NCBI GenBank assembly: GCA_009667805.1
Contig: CM019065.1
Location: 152,680,101 to 152,744,100 of the forward strand
DNA length: 64,000 nt
Direction of reading: 5' to 3'
Source: Leptobrachium leishanense
Taxonomy: Eukaryota > Chordata > Amphibia > Anura > Megophryidae
A model generated the notes under the pieces. That model was not told the DNA's origin. It worked only from the letters and a program-made list of their open reading frames with translations, and made no database searches. The stretch's first letter is position 1. Every line of letters begins with the position of its first letter. The position numbers and the translations under genes are program-made. Shown here one piece after another: positions 26,901 to 38,810 of this stretch.

Positions 26901-29900
26901 TCTAACGAGGTTTTGATTCCTATATGTTCTTCCCATAAAGTCTTTCTATACCACTTTTAAGTAAAAAAGGAATGCTGCTGCTATTGTATTCCAATGCATA
27001 TCCTACGTCTTTTGATGTTCCAATAATTTATTTCAACGGTTCCATACTTATCTCAAGCAAACCACAATCGCTAAGCATTTCAAAGACATTGAGTATCCAA
27101 TGTCATCCTCATCTCTTCCTACGACTTCCAAATTCACCTCTGTTGCCAACACCCAAATCTACCTGATCTCTCTCCTCCTGTGTTGGACTGTGTTACTGCC
27201 TGTTTATTTGTGGTCTCCAACTTGATAACATCCCATTTCCTAAAGCTCAACCTCTCCAACACTGAACCTTTTGTCTTCCCACCCTCTATAGAGCTAACAT
27301 TCCTATACCCATTTCCCTCAGTTGAATGGTGCCACCATTACGTCTACCACTCAGGCTCGTTGCTTCGGTGTCCTCTTCCACTCTGATCTCTCCTTCTCTC
27401 CTGAAATGCAATCACTAATGAAATCTTGGTATTTCCACCTAAAACACATTGCACACATCAGTTCCTTTCTTAATCAGGACTCTACTAAAATGCTCATCCA
27501 AGCTCTTATTATCTCCCACCCCCATTTCTGTAACCCCTTCTCTCTGACCTATAGTGATCACAGATTCTGCAGTCTGTAAAGAACGCCTCAGCCTGACTCA
27601 TACACCTCTCACACCTCGCCCCTTTGTCAATCTCTACACTGGTTCCCTGTTTCCTTTAGAATCCAATTCAAAATACTGGTGTTCACATACAAAGTTCTCC
27701 ATAACCGCGCCCCTGCCTACATCTCCTCCCTTAGGCTGTGTTTAGCCGCACTTTATTACCGCCGTGGTAGCAGCAAATGACGTCCAACGCAGGCCCACAC
27801 CCGAAGTACGGGAGCACGAAAGTTCGGCCGTGCAATGCAAGCGGTAAACGAACGCATTTTTGCAAGAACGTCGAACCGCTAGTACTGACGTACAGAGTGC
27901 GCTGTGTCCGCATAGCGGCACATGTGCGTGATTAGGAGACGTCAGACGCTGCTCATGTCCGGCCAACATAACGTCCAGACACCCAAAGTTTCCTGGTTTG
28001 GATCTTTAAAAAATACGTCCGAAATTGCGCATCGTATGACCGCTATTGCGTCTTCCGTGAAAAAATGCGTTCGGAAGCATCAACACACTTTTTGACGGTA
28101 GACGTGAAAAATGCGTTTGTCTGACCCTAGCCTTATTAGCCGGTACATCCCACCCTGTCCACTTCTCTTTGTCTATGATATGGGGTCCTCTCTCCGACTG
28201 TTCTCACTGTGTCCACCTTGTATGTATACTTGTTGTTATGGCTCACCCATTGTATAAGGCTACGGAACTTGCTGGTGCTTTAGAAATACTTGTAACTGTC
28301 GATGACTATGCTATCTTCAGGCCAGCCGAAAGGCAGTAACCCGAGGAAAGGCGGCTGCTAAACGTGCACAGCGTGGCTCCTCTAATGTCTTCTCCATGTT
28401 TGAGCAATCCCAGATCCAGGAATTTAAAGAGGTAAGTAGCATCCTATGTTACAAATCTGGCAGATGGCACAATGGCAGATTTGGGATTGGAAATGTTTGA
28501 CCCTATTAAGAGCAGTTTGCATATTTGCTGGACTAGTTATACAGGAACGTGTCGAGATTCTTTCCAGTTACTAAATGTAATTTTGCTTTTCATAAATAAA
28601 TTTTGAGACACCACCTTGAATATTACAATTCTGGGCTCCAGTTTAAAAAGAGATACTATGCAAGTGTGGGGGGGGGGGGTGGCAGAGTTATGCTGCACAA
28701 TAAATAAAGAAAATCTATTATTTCAGTTATAAAGAGGGATTATAAAAAATAAATGTGAATACTTTGGAGAATGGGTAACTATCAAGGGGGTTATGATATA
28801 TATTTGTCAAATGCAAAGCTAACATAAATAGCTCTCTCGTAAACTGTTCATTAACAAGACTGTTCAAAGAGGGCATTTACATACAGCACATGAAAAGTGC
28901 ATAACAGTAAGAAGAAAAAGAAAGAATTGGGATTATCTGTCTAGATATGTAATTTAAATAGTAGATTTTTAGGAAAACCAGAATATTCAGGTATGTAGTA
29001 GTTCAAAGGCCTTTTGAAGTGATTGTGTTGCTAGGACATCCCCGGTAGCCATTTTGATCTATAGGTTGTCTCCATATCTTCAAAGTAATTAAAATACTAG
29101 AATGGCTTTTCAAATACCCTATCATGTGATTGAAACATAGACAGACCTAGGATGCTGGTAAATACGTTCTAACCTCTTGTACATTTCAACCATGCAGCTA
29201 TGCGAACAGACATCTAGAGGCCCCTCAGACAGCAGATGACTGCTGTGATAGGAGACCTCTTTTCAGGTCCTTACGGTCAGTGAGACTGGCCTACATGTCC
29301 ACAATGTACACTGTAAGGCAACGCAGTCTCATAGCCTTTTCACACGGCGTGGCATCCCGTGACAGTAACAAAGAAAGCCCCTAGAGCAGAGGTGTCTCAG
29401 GCCCCACAGATATTGCTGAAATACTACTCTGATGATTCCCTGGCCATCTAATGCATTCAAAGAGATCTGCAAATTGTAGTTGATTATTATCTGGCCATCC
29501 CCTAACACCCTGAACTCCAAGTCATCCCCAATGCATGCTGATAGTGTAATACAGCAAGGGTTGACAATGATAGTAACTTTCACACTCACGGGGTTAAAAT
29601 GGAAAATTCCGGCTCCATGTATCCCTTTGGAAACTCCGCACTACTGTTCCACTCCACCACCACAGAGATTCGAAAGAAGTCAGGAAACCTGGATTCTAAA
29701 ACTTGATGTTTATCATTAAAACAAACGCCCAACGCGTTTTGTCCCATGTGGACTTTTTCCAAGGGCACAAATAAAAGAATCAGAAAATCAACATCAGATA
29801 TGTTGATTTTCTGATTCTTTTATTTGATATTATTTTGCACTCAACGTATAACTAGAGCAACCTCATAAAAGAGATAAGTATGCATTACCTTTACCAGTTT

Positions 29901-32900
29901 TGTATTCTGTTTATGTAATTAGCACAACATAGGGAATTGTTTTCTCATTCCAGGCATTCAGCTGCATAGATCAGAACCGTGATGGAATTATTACCAAACC
30001 AGACCTTAAAGAAACATACATGCAACTGGGTGAGTTACCTGAATCTTATAGAAGGAAACAAAGCAAAAAAATTGCATTGTTACAATATAATTCATCTACC
30101 ATATATTTTGCTGTTATTCAAAAAGTTATGTTTGGAAAGCTTTAGAATTGAGCTTTCCTAGAAAGTTTTGTGTGGCACAGTCTGCACAATTTGCCAAATG
30201 CTCCTGGCATCAAATTAAATGCATACAATGATACCATATTATACAATATATATATATATCTATCATATTATATATATTACATTATTACATTTAAATTAAT
30301 GTTTAGTTTTTTTTCGATACATTTTATGGCTTAATTTATAATGTGCAAATTTGTATTTGTAGGTATATTGTGCTGTTTGCAATTACAACATTATAAAATC
30401 AAATGACATGCTGACCAGTCACTTCTCTCAAATATCTAGGTATGTGGTTAGACCCAAATCTCTCCTTTGGCCCCACATCGAAAAACTCTCATCTAAACTT
30501 TACCCCAAACTAGGTGCCCTGCACAGAAACAAATCCACCATTGTGACATGTTGAAAGGGCTAAACTGGCCATCGCTGGAATCTAGACGCACCCTTCACCT
30601 CTCCAACCTGGTGTTTAAGAGATTTTCTGGGAAGCTACCACCCTACCTGAATAGGCTGCTTCCTCCAGCAATTCCCTCATCCTATAACCTCCGATCCAGG
30701 ACCAGCACCTTACTTGCAATACCACAATACAAAAAGAAAGTGGCTCGATCATCATTTTCCTACAGGGCACTGCAAATATGGAATAACCTCCCAGACACCA
30801 TCAAATCTTCCCCCAGTCTAAAGTCACTTAAGATATCTCTATTAACATACCTCCATACAGAATGCACCTGTAAACATGTAACATAGTGACTATATTTTCT
30901 ACATATTTATTTTCTGTGTTGTATTTTGCTTTTAATATCTTGCATTTATTACTTTGTATTTCTGTAACGACTGTAACAATTCAATGTTCTTTAACCCAAG
31001 ACATACTTGAAAATGAGAGAAATCTCAATGTATCCTTCCTGGTAAAATACGTTATAAATAAATAAATGCTTCTGTAGTAAAATATTGCAGCGTCATTATA
31101 GAAGCGTTAAAGTGATGTCAAGTGAGTCTATAAAAAGGGGTGTCCTGTTGTAGCCAATCCTGTATTGATAGGGGGTTCAAAGGTGTAACCCACATTGTAG
31201 GTTTAGGAGGACTCTAGGTTAGGGTTAGAATTTTCTCTATAAGCAATCCTAACTCCCAGCCATCTTTGATAGACCCTTTACAGGAACATGACAAAGCAGG
31301 TTCCTGTTTCCCATTAAATGTAATTTTACATTTCATCCACATTGTCCCAGTTACACCGTATACCATTCCAAAAAACAAAAACTACAGTTATTATTCAGGT
31401 TATCCAAAATTTCCAGTAAAAAATTCAGTAGAGATAATAAACGAAATATATAGAAAACTAATTGAAAAGAAAAACATTATAAATATGTATCTAAAACCAT
31501 GTGCTCTGCTGGGTAGCAAAATATGTCAACAATGATATGCATATCTGTCCCATTTACAAAAAACTTACAACGTCATTAAAAAATACCTCCATTATTTGAA
31601 CATGTTATGTGTGTAAACACTGACCGTGGAGGACTTATACACCAGATGGCATTCTTGCCTTAGATTTTATTTGGTCCAGATTTAGAAAAGCAGGGGTAGT
31701 AGTAAAATGAAATGAGAAAAACAGGAAACAGCATGGGAAATCATAAGGATATGTTAAGAATGGCGGTGAAAGTTATGAAAAGTATGAATTGACCAAAGAA
31801 CTCAGTGGGATACACTCTCATACAATTACAGTTCCTATGTGTCGTTCATTTCCTCAGTGAAAGCAGGACTTTGAGGCCACAACCCACGGACCTGTTAAAG
31901 ATAGGGTTTGTATTAGGGATGTGCGTTTCGGGATTTCGGAATTTTCACGAAATTTCCCGATTCGTGCTTTCGGATGCGGTCGAATTTCCGAAAATTTTTA
32001 GATCCGAAAATGGCAGATCCGAAAAGTTTTCCGAGCCGAAACAAAATATTTTCGGAGTTGTCGAATGGACTTGAAATGTGTCAAATCGAAATTTATTGCT
32101 TTGAAACGAGGAGAACAGACTTTCCGAAAAAACGAAAATTTCCGAACTTACGAAAAGTCGATTCAAAAAACAAGCTAAGTGACCCGAAAATACGAAAAAT
32201 GGTCGATATTCCGAAAAAAAAGTACACGAAAAACGAATCGAGCCGAACCGAATCGAAACAGAAATCGGTCGAAACGAGCCGAATCGAAAAGTTTAAAAAT
32301 CCGAAAAATAGAACCGAATCGAACCGAAAAAAAAAATCGGTGCACAAGCCTAGTTTGTATCTTCAACATAAATGTCAGCATCATTACCCTGATTTAATTT
32401 ACACGTATTTTACTCTTAGGCAAAATGAACGCGAATGATGAGGAACTTGAACAAATGCTACATGAAGGAAAGGGACCTATTAACTTCACTGTGTTCTTGT
32501 CACTGTTTGGAGAGAAACTTAATGGTGGGTACTGTTACACACATGCAACTCCGAAACAATACAGTATCTGCACTTAATAGTCTATTTCCTTTTATTTTGC
32601 TCTGTCATTCTCTGTCTCGATTTTTATGTCTTTCTCCATTAGTCTTTCTACTTTTTTAATCTATGTTTTCTGGCTGTCACACCTGGTTTATGCTGTAATC
32701 GTAATAAGTGGTTGAGTTGACATATAAAATACATTACATATGCATTGTAGTATGTCCTGTAATTGCATCTCTTGCTGTGTCTTAGGAACGGACCCAGAAG
32801 ATACTATTGTCAATGCTTTCAAAATTTTGGATCCCAATGGAACAGGCCATGTCCGAAAAGATGAGTATGTTCTATCATTACATCATTACCAGTGTTATAA

Positions 32901-35900
32901 GGGAAAGGAACCCAGTGACTTTGGGAATAACACCAACTATAAATGATGAACAATACTACCTGGGTGTGTGGAGATGGTATTTGTTAGATGGCCATGGGCT
33001 CAAGGAACACTGACAATCAAATGAGGGGAGTAGCGTTTTTTTTTTCCAATGGACTACCACAGGTGCAAGGGATTAATTTATTGGAGCAGAGGGGTTGAAT
33101 GCATCATAAATTAAGGGGGTTATTCAGAAAATGACGGTGTCTGCCAATGTGGCAAACAATTGCGAAAGTCTCAGGGCTCTATTACATTCTCCTCGCAAAA
33201 TTGTACGCACAGAGCAATTTTTTTTGCGCGCAGCGTTAAACATTAACGCGCGTAAATTAACGCTGGTATTACGATCCGAGCGCATTTTTTCATCCGTCAA
33301 AAAATAACGCGCGTAAAGAAGGCACACAGAAATCGGTGGGCAGACTGTTTTTTTCACGCGATTCACCCATTCTGAATTAAGAACCACAATTGTCTCCCGT
33401 TCAGTTTTTGCGCCTGTAAAAATCAATCTGTGTATATGTGCTGCAGCAATAATAAAAACACGCACAACCTCTCAGTTTTATTGTTTGGGTATGTGTAGAA
33501 TGTGTAACTATACTTTGCTGTATTTTTTTTTCGTGCTGGTGTATTTGGTTTCGGCCAGAACATTCAGATTTGCAGTTACCACCAGCTTTTAAAAGACGTT
33601 AAAATTATGCGCACAAATGTTGTTCGTAAAAAATTTGCGTATCGATTGTAATACCATCCGCGTACCAGCGCACAAACGCATTTGCGCTCACAATGTTAAG
33701 TATGGGATGCGCGCACGAACTTGCGCTCGCGCAGGGTTCGCGCAGGGTCACTCCGCTAGACGTTGACGCGCATCGTATGCGCGAACGTCGTAAGACGTTC
33801 AGAGCGAAGGGTTTTGCCCATTGCGTTAATGCGTTTTTGCGCCCTCGCACATTTTTGCGCAAAGAGTGTAATAGAGCCCTCAGTAGCTGCAACAGCGACA
33901 AATAGTGACATTTCCCAAAACAGATTCCAAACAGCCGTGGGAGAAGCTTTACTGTGAATTTCAATCTTGAGCCACCTCGTGGTGAATCTGCACAAACACT
34001 AATCAGTTTGCAGAAAATCAACACGGACACAGGAATTCTTGTACTAGCTGCTGGGAGGATACTTATTAAAGGGATACTCTAAAATGAAAATGGTTTACCT
34101 TAGAAGCAGGATCTGTGGTCTTAAAATTCAGCAGAAATGGACCTAAATCTTAGGGTTAGGTTTTAGGGTTATCTGCAGTGGAGGCTCGTCCATTGGTGCA
34201 GGGGCAGCGCCCCACCAGTTTTTAGGGGATAAAAATAATAAAATTTAAAAATATAGAAAAAACATTTGTATGTAATCTCATTGTGATTTTTTTCTGGCTG
34301 CAGTGGTTCAGTAATGAAAAAATGGGGGGGAAAAATAGTTATGTTTGTTCTCTCTCCCCCTGGCTGATGGCAGCTGCATATTAACATCTGAGAATGTCCC
34401 ATACGGACGTTTTTGCCCCTCTGGCCTGCCTGAGGTCATTTGGCACATGCTCCCTAGGTTTATATAGGAGGGTACTGCCCACCTGCCATTAAAGTGTCAC
34501 AAGGATGTTTGAGGAAAAAGTCATGCCTGCCACTCTCATTGGCACATGGCCAGAGAGAGGAGCCATAATCACACAGTGAAGGCAGGAAATGGGAGTGACA
34601 TATCTTCCAGAAGGCACTGACAAGATGGAGGACGTGAAGGATCAAAGTGCTAGCAGGTGAAATGAAAATACTGCAGTGATATATGTGGATAGCATTAAAT
34701 GATCTAGATTTCCCACCATCTGCTGGCTGAACATAGGATAATAAAGAATACTTAAAGAAAAAGCGGTGTAGCGCCTATTCCCTACCAGGGCAGCTGCAAC
34801 AACCAGATGTTTCCAGCCCAGTTCCTGTATAAAGAAAAAAAAGGTGTCATCTGCATTTATCCCTATAGCTCCATGTGAAGCAAAACACAATCACCCTACC
34901 CCCCGGCCCAGTCTGCCCCTGCCATACGGTGCAATTTCGTGGCAGTTCTTCCATTCACTAAACTGTCAATTCACCAACTAAAGACGTATTGACGGCGAAA
35001 TACAGTGCAGTTTGCTGCAGTTCAGTGATCTTCGGCGGCAGTGAAATTGTACCAGTTCAATGGATTTAAAAACAGGGGAATCCCACAGGTTTCAAAGTAA
35101 ATAAATATAATTTTAAAAAAAGTTTATTCTTTTCATTTTCAGCAAAAAGTCTTTTTATTTATGTATTTGTTTGAACACATTTTTTGTCTTTTTTTTTACA
35201 AAATTTTTGTTTCCCATTTTTTTAAAAGGCGTTTTTTTATTTTTTATTCTGCAACAGACCTTTTTATCATTTTTTTTAAGGACCTTTTTTATTATTCAGA
35301 CACATTTTAATACATTTTTATTGGTTTAAACACCTACTAGGAGAATAGGAGTGTTACACCCCCACCCCCCACCCCCATGTTTGGATTTTGCCAAGGCCAG
35401 CTCGCCACTCTTCGGCGACGTTCTACATCTTGATTGTGGGATTTCAGCATCTCCATCTTCGCCGCACTACGTTGACTCTTCAGTGAACCCACTGTAGTTT
35501 CAGCAAAATGGAATTGCTGAAGTTCACCGAAGTGCAAAGCACCCCTTCTGGGGTAATTCTGAGTTTAATGGAAATTGTGCACTACTGACCTTTAAAAACC
35601 AATGTATAGTAATTTAGGAAAGTAGGATTATTTAATTTCTGTTTTTTTTCCGTTTGTTGAGGTTTAAGCAACAGTTGATGACACAAGCAGACAGGTTCAC
35701 AGCAGAAGAGGTCAGTATCATTTAGCATCTGTCATTCTTCACCAGACCCTCTTCAGAGGAAAATTGCTTATGTCAATCAACATCTTGTTCCATGGCTATT
35801 GTCCAGTCCAAAAGACTATTATCATCTCATACTTAACTCACCACCCCTTGCATATAAGTTCTCTGTTGAAAAGATATTTTCCACCAACCCTTTCAATATT

Positions 35901-36169
35901 ACTTCCTAACAGCTTCATTTAGTGCAAAATGTCCTGAACTGTCTTTGGGAAAGGGAGGGTAGGGTGGGAGGCATTTCTCGCATTTGTCTTTATTTATATG
36001 TACTCACTGCGTAATGCCTCTTTAAAAAAAAAAAAAGGATTAATTGTCTGTAATGACCTTTCAGGTGGAACAGATGTTTGCAGTGACTCCAATAGATGTG
36101 GCTGGGAATATAGACTACAAGTCACTGTGTTACATCATTACCCATGGCGATGAAAAGGAAGAATCTTGA
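23917..36169 (+). CDS. MYL7: Atrial myosin regulatory light chain (MLC-2a)
   Basis: This is the regulatory light chain that binds the myosin heavy-chain neck in atrial and early embryonic heart muscle and tunes contraction through phosphorylation and divalent-ion binding. Seven coding segments (23917-23919, 28321-28431, 29954-30029, 32420-32524, 32786-32864, 35662-35710, 36065-36169) join in frame to 175 residues plus stop, the same length as human MYL7. The N-terminus has a basic region and [12 protein letters not shown], which contains the phosphorylatable serines. EF-hand 1, [13 protein letters not shown], keeps the cation ligands. The C-terminus [12 protein letters not shown] is typical. 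The choice over MYL2 rests on the sequence and the GCK/POLD2 neighbours. Intron 1 is 4.4 kb and several introns carry transposons. No break is seen. Confidence 0.97.
23920..24832 (+). other. MYL7 intron 1, 5' part
   Basis: No gene seen. The segment at 24418-24480 (TTTTAATGGCCATTAGAAG) is another copy of the repeat at 7363-7400. The stretch 24000-24320 contains loosely repeated CTCTGTAACTGGACCTC-like units. Confidence 0.5.
24833..24966. mobile_element. hAT-like MITE, family C copy
   Basis: A short palindromic element: the left half contains CAACTACATCTCCCATGATG, and the right half the inverted counterpart ending GATCCCTG. Flanks CTCTTAATT/CTCTAATT may be an 8-9 bp duplication. Related copies are at 48714-48848, 50655-50789 and, in part, 29388-29480 and 61426-61530. 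Confidence 0.65.
25006..26797 (-). mobile_element. Non-autonomous L1-mobilised retroelement (minus strand)
   Basis: Perfect 11-bp duplication GTGCTAACTTT at 24995-25005 and 26798-26808. On the minus strand it begins GGGGGGCATGGCTGGC and ends AATAAAAATTTTGAATACA plus an A-run. The tail resembles those of the elements at 1-929 and 38811-41007. A 260-codon minus frame at 25781-26563 is open but has no domain I recognise; it may be a degenerate or rapidly evolving ORF1 region. It is inserted in an older LINE within MYL7 intron 1. Confidence 0.8.
26809..28300 (+). mobile_element. Degraded L2-like LINE 3' part, split by a MITE
   Basis: Reverse transcriptase thumb-like fragments can be read in shifting frames (for example [17 protein letters not shown] near 27358-27408). 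The 3' end GAACTTGCTGGTGCTTTAGA at about 28266-28285 is shared with the tail at 47500-47530. A Harbinger-like MITE interrupts it at 27734-28132. Its 3' end stops about 20 bp before the MYL7 exon 2 acceptor. Confidence 0.75.
27734..28132 (-). mobile_element. Harbinger-like MITE, copy 5 (reverse orientation)
   Basis: 399 bp, flanked by TTA at 27731-27733 and 28133-28135. It is the reverse complement of the 3258-3641 type, for example TGACGTCCAACGCAGGCCCA. It is nested in the L2-like LINE. Confidence 0.85.
28321..28431 (+). CDS. MYL7: MYL7 exon 2
   Basis: 111 bp, 37 codons: TCTTCAG acceptor before 28321, gtaagt donor at 28432. It encodes [15 protein letters not shown] through IQEFKE with the phosphorylation-site region. 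Confidence 0.96.
28432..29953 (+). other. MYL7 intron 2
   Basis: It contains a G-run at 28668-28677, a fragment of the family C hAT-like MITE near 29388-29480, a degenerate hammerhead/Penelope-like motif on the minus strand near 29720-29765, and an inverted repeat at about 29776-29820 (AGAATCAGAAAATCAACAT and its complement). Confidence 0.55.
29954..30029 (+). CDS. MYL7: MYL7 exon 3
   Basis: 76 bp: TTCCAG acceptor before 29954, gtgagt donor at 30030. It encodes [18 protein letters not shown] and the rest of EF-hand 1. Confidence 0.96.
30400..31067 (+). mobile_element. L2/CR1-type LINE 3' fragment
   Basis: Closely related to 13520-14350: it has [20 protein letters not shown] and the ending TATCCTTCCTGGTAAAATAC followed by ATAAATAAAT. 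It is internally deleted compared with the longer copy and lies in MYL7 intron 3. Confidence 0.88.
31068..31905 (+). other. MYL7 intron 3, middle
   Basis: No gene or clear repeat seen. Confidence 0.4.
31914..32352. mobile_element. hAT-like MITE rich in CCGAAAA motifs
   Basis: 439 bp with an 8-bp duplication GTTTGTAT at 31906-31913 and 32353-32360. The terminal inverted repeat is TAGGGATGTGC on the left and the complement of TAGGCTTGTGC on the right. The interior is dominated by CCGAAAA/TTTTCGG motifs in both orientations. Open frames on both strands come from this bias, not from genes. Confidence 0.8.
32420..32524 (+). CDS. MYL7: MYL7 exon 4
   Basis: 105 bp: CTCTTAG acceptor before 32420, gtgggt donor at 32525. 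It encodes [18 protein letters not shown] through [10 protein letters not shown]. The acceptor lies only about 60 bp after the hAT-like MITE. Confidence 0.96.
32786..32864 (+). CDS. MYL7: MYL7 exon 5
   Basis: 79 bp: TCTTAG acceptor before 32786, gtatgt donor at 32865. It encodes [19 protein letters not shown] through VRKDE. Confidence 0.95.
33175..33878. mobile_element. DNA transposon-like MITE, about 700 bp
   Basis: The ends GGCTCTATTACATTCT and the complement of GGCTCTATTACACTCT form a terminal inverted repeat. The flanks are CTCAG on both sides (33170-33174 and 33879-33883). The interior is rich in GCGCG and ACGCGCGTAA motifs. I cannot assign a superfamily with confidence. Confidence 0.75.
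33884..35661 (+). other. MYL7 intron 5, 3' part
   Basis: It contains a diverged TTAAAGGGATACTCTA end at 34066-34081 (as in the 15973 element) and a third copy of the repeat of 7197-7722 at 34757-34892. No gene is seen. Confidence 0.5.
35662..35710 (+). CDS. MYL7: MYL7 exon 6
   Basis: 49 bp: TTGAG acceptor before 35662, gtcagt donor at 35711. It encodes [16 protein letters not shown]. Confidence 0.94.
36065..36169 (+). CDS. MYL7: MYL7 exon 7 (terminal)
   Basis: Acceptor TTTCAG ends at 36064. It encodes [18 protein letters not shown] to the end EKEES, with TGA at 36167-36169. Confidence 0.96.
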   Translation: MEQMFAVTPIDVAGNIDYKSLCYIITHGDEKEES

Positions 36170-36197
36170 AAGCCTATCAGAAGATGTTTCAGGATTT

Positions 36198-36203
36198 AAT
36201 AAA
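36198..36203 (+). terminator. MYL7 polyadenylation signal
   Basis: AATAAA 29 bp after the stop codon, giving a very short 3' UTR. Confidence 0.75.
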
Positions 36204-36224
36204 GACAATTAGACACTGATTATT

Positions 36225-37039
36225 GTTACACACACTCTGAATGTATTGTTCTTTTTTCCATAGCATGTGACTCTTTATTGGTTAAAAAAAATAAAATATC
36301 AAGAAAGGACTCTATTCCACAAAGCCATAATCATTCATGTGTGAGCTGTTATAAATATATGTATATATATCGCCCCACTTTTTAAGATTAATCTTTTCCC
36401 AACCTAGCCACAAGCTCCTGTCTTGGCTGTTACACCTGTCTAAAGTACATTTGCCTTTCCTATACTTTGACTAAAAAGTGCTAAGGCTGAGACAGTCAGA
36501 TTCCAAGGTTGCCCATTTGTCTCGATTGCAACCTCAAATGAAAAAATTACCTGCTGCCAAAACCTGGTGTTAAGTGAAATTTGCATCTGCACCAGAAGGT
36601 AAAAGAAAAGGCTAAGCTATTTCAATTCTTACCTGCGCCCACCCCCGTGTAGAGGAATGTGCGACTAAGAACAAATAGTTCTCTGATGTCCTTCTGTGGA
36701 TCCTGTGCAGTAATGCAAGATAGAGTGGAGGCAGAAAAATTGTACACTACCGATATACTTTAACGACTTCCTTTCAATACGAGCCAAACATAGAAGCTCG
36801 CTCATAATAGCGCTGGTAATAAGTGGCGTAGTGAGGGGGGGCAGAGGGGTCACTTGCACCTGGGCGCCTGACAGGAGGGGGGTGCCGAAATCAGGTGCCC
36901 CCACAGTTTTTCCTCCCTTGCGCCCGCGTTTTAACGCTAGGATTGTAATTTAGCTCTTTATGTTCTAAATGATATTGTTATTGACATAAATGCTCCTGAC
37001 AGGTTGTAGCATCGCTTATAAAATGTCTGGTACTAGCAC
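36225..37039 (+). other. Intergenic region after MYL7
   Basis: No gene seen. A G-rich stretch at 36830-36905 probably belongs to another interspersed repeat. Confidence 0.4.
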
Positions 37040-37268
37040 TTTATATAGCGTTGGATGATCTCTATTAAAAACAGTTGTCTTTAGCATGGCCCAACAGTCA
37101 GTTTGGCACATAATCAGTGCCAATCATGCCACAGGCACCAATTTAAATCAATTTGAATAAGTAACTGTTGTTTTTAAAGGGTTAAATGCCGTTGGGCCAC
37201 TGATTTCAATATGGATTATTATAGAGTTGGATGCCCTCTATTAAAAACAGTTGTCTTTAGCCTGGCCC
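37040..37268 (-). repeat. Satellite (about 175-bp unit), left arm, reverse orientation
   Basis: About 1.3 units: TCTATTAAAAACAGTTGTCT starts near 37061 and again near 37238 (period about 176). It is the reverse complement of the units at 45425-46680. Confidence 0.8.
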
Positions 37269-37880
37269 AATGCAACCAACTGGAAAGGCGGGATTGTGTA
37301 AGAGAGGGATCAGGTTTGAGAGCCTCGGTTAGAGGTTATCTCGAGTAGGAAAATTATGCCACAATTGTAGGGAGTGCTGAAGAATGTGGCTAGCATGCAC
37401 CCTGGGAAGATGGGCCCCTGGCAGCCACATAATAGTAAGTAGGGGTTTGTTCCCCTCCAATGCCTGCTCCACCTAGACCTATGTCACCTGTGCAGCGGGC
37501 AGATTTATGCGGCTTAACATGGCCAACTGTGCGGCCTTGTAGTACAAGAAACGAGGGACACCCAAACCCCCCTGATCTTGGAATCGAATATGGCAGAATG
37601 TGCTAGCTGACTTTGTTGCCCCCTCTAAATAAAGCTATGAATTGCCTTTTGTAGACCAGAGAAGTCAGAAATGTCAAGGGTAATGGAGAGGGTTTAAAAG
37701 TAATATAAAATCTTAGGCAACAAAGTCATGCGGACTGCGCAAATCCTCCCGAAAAGGTAGAGGAAGGACCGACCAAACCTCTAGTAGGAGGTGAAGTTGC
37801 GGAAACAAGGAACCATAATTGGCCTCGTATAGACTGCTAAAAGTCAGAGCTAAGTAAACTACCAAGGACTTCAATGAAGA

Positions 37881-38810
37881 TCATTGCCACTTGCAAGGGA
37901 ATACCCCCTGAAGGTGAACCACCTCCCCCGGTGTCAGGGAAAGGGTGAGAGGCTCGCTTTTAGAGACATTGACTTTGTAGCCAGAGACCGACCTGTACTC
38001 CCGTAGAACAGCTCTGAGTACAGGCAAGGTGGTTAAGGGGTACGTCAGGGAGAGGAGCATGTCACCAGCAAACAAACCAATCTTAAACTCTTCTCCACCT
38101 ACGGCTCTCCCTGAATATCCGGCAGATCTCTCACCTGGCTAGCCAGGGGCTCAATGAAGAGGGCAAACAATAGAGGGGACACTCCTGCCGAATCCCATTG
38201 CGGATCGGGAGCGGTGTCGGCATATATTCTTCTGTGTTGACACACTCACTCGGATTACAATATGCGCCTGAATGCCCGTGAGGAAATTTCCATGAGCTCC
38301 AAACGAACCTAACACCTCCCAGAGCCCCAATTGACCAACTCGAAGTCCTTCTCTACATCCAAAGAGAGCAGGAAGGCCCCCGAACGAGTCTGTGCGGCAT
38401 GATGGATTAGATTCAGGGCCCAGCGGATGTTATCAGGTGCGTCCCTACCTGCCACAAATTCAACCTGATGAGGACGGATCAGTGAAGGCAAAAAACATAC
38501 GCAACTGAAGAGTGAGGATCTTAGCGTACTGTTTAATGTCTACAATGATCAAAGAAATAGGCCTATAGTTTGACCAACGGGCAGGATCCTTCCCTTCCTT
38601 AGGGATCACTACGATGTGGACCGCTAACATAGTGGGGGAAGGGGTTTCATATCCCTTCAAGAATGCATTAAATAGGGTCACCAAGTGGGGAAGAGGAACT
38701 CTTTCATAGCTTTGTAATAAGGGGCAAAAAGTCCATCAGGGCCAGGGGCCTTGGCTTTACTCAGCGACTTAATGGCCGCTTCAATTTCTTCATCAGAAAT
38801 AGGGACGTTA
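37881..38810 (-). pseudogene. L1 reverse transcriptase fragment, catalytic residue lost
   Basis: Motifs in shifted frames are KAPGPDGL, VIPKEGKDPARWSNYRPISL, QVEFVAGRDAPDNIRWA and KVNVSKSEPL. The position of the catalytic F/YADD reads FAGD (near 38061-38072), losing one metal-binding aspartate. The copy is dead. Confidence 0.85.

Noticed and set aside
29720..29765. Minus-strand hammerhead-like motif as a working ribozyme
   Set aside because: The core reads TTGGAAA and AAAAC instead of CUGANGA and GAAAC, so it is a decayed relative at best.
31974..32438. 154-codon frame rich in Arg, Lys and Ser
   Set aside because: Produced by the CCGAAAA motif field of a MITE and running into MYL7 exon 4 in the wrong frame.
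23917..36169. Ventricular light chain MYL2 instead of MYL7
   Set aside because: The sequence, the ATG-only first exon and the position between GCK and POLD2 all favour MYL7.
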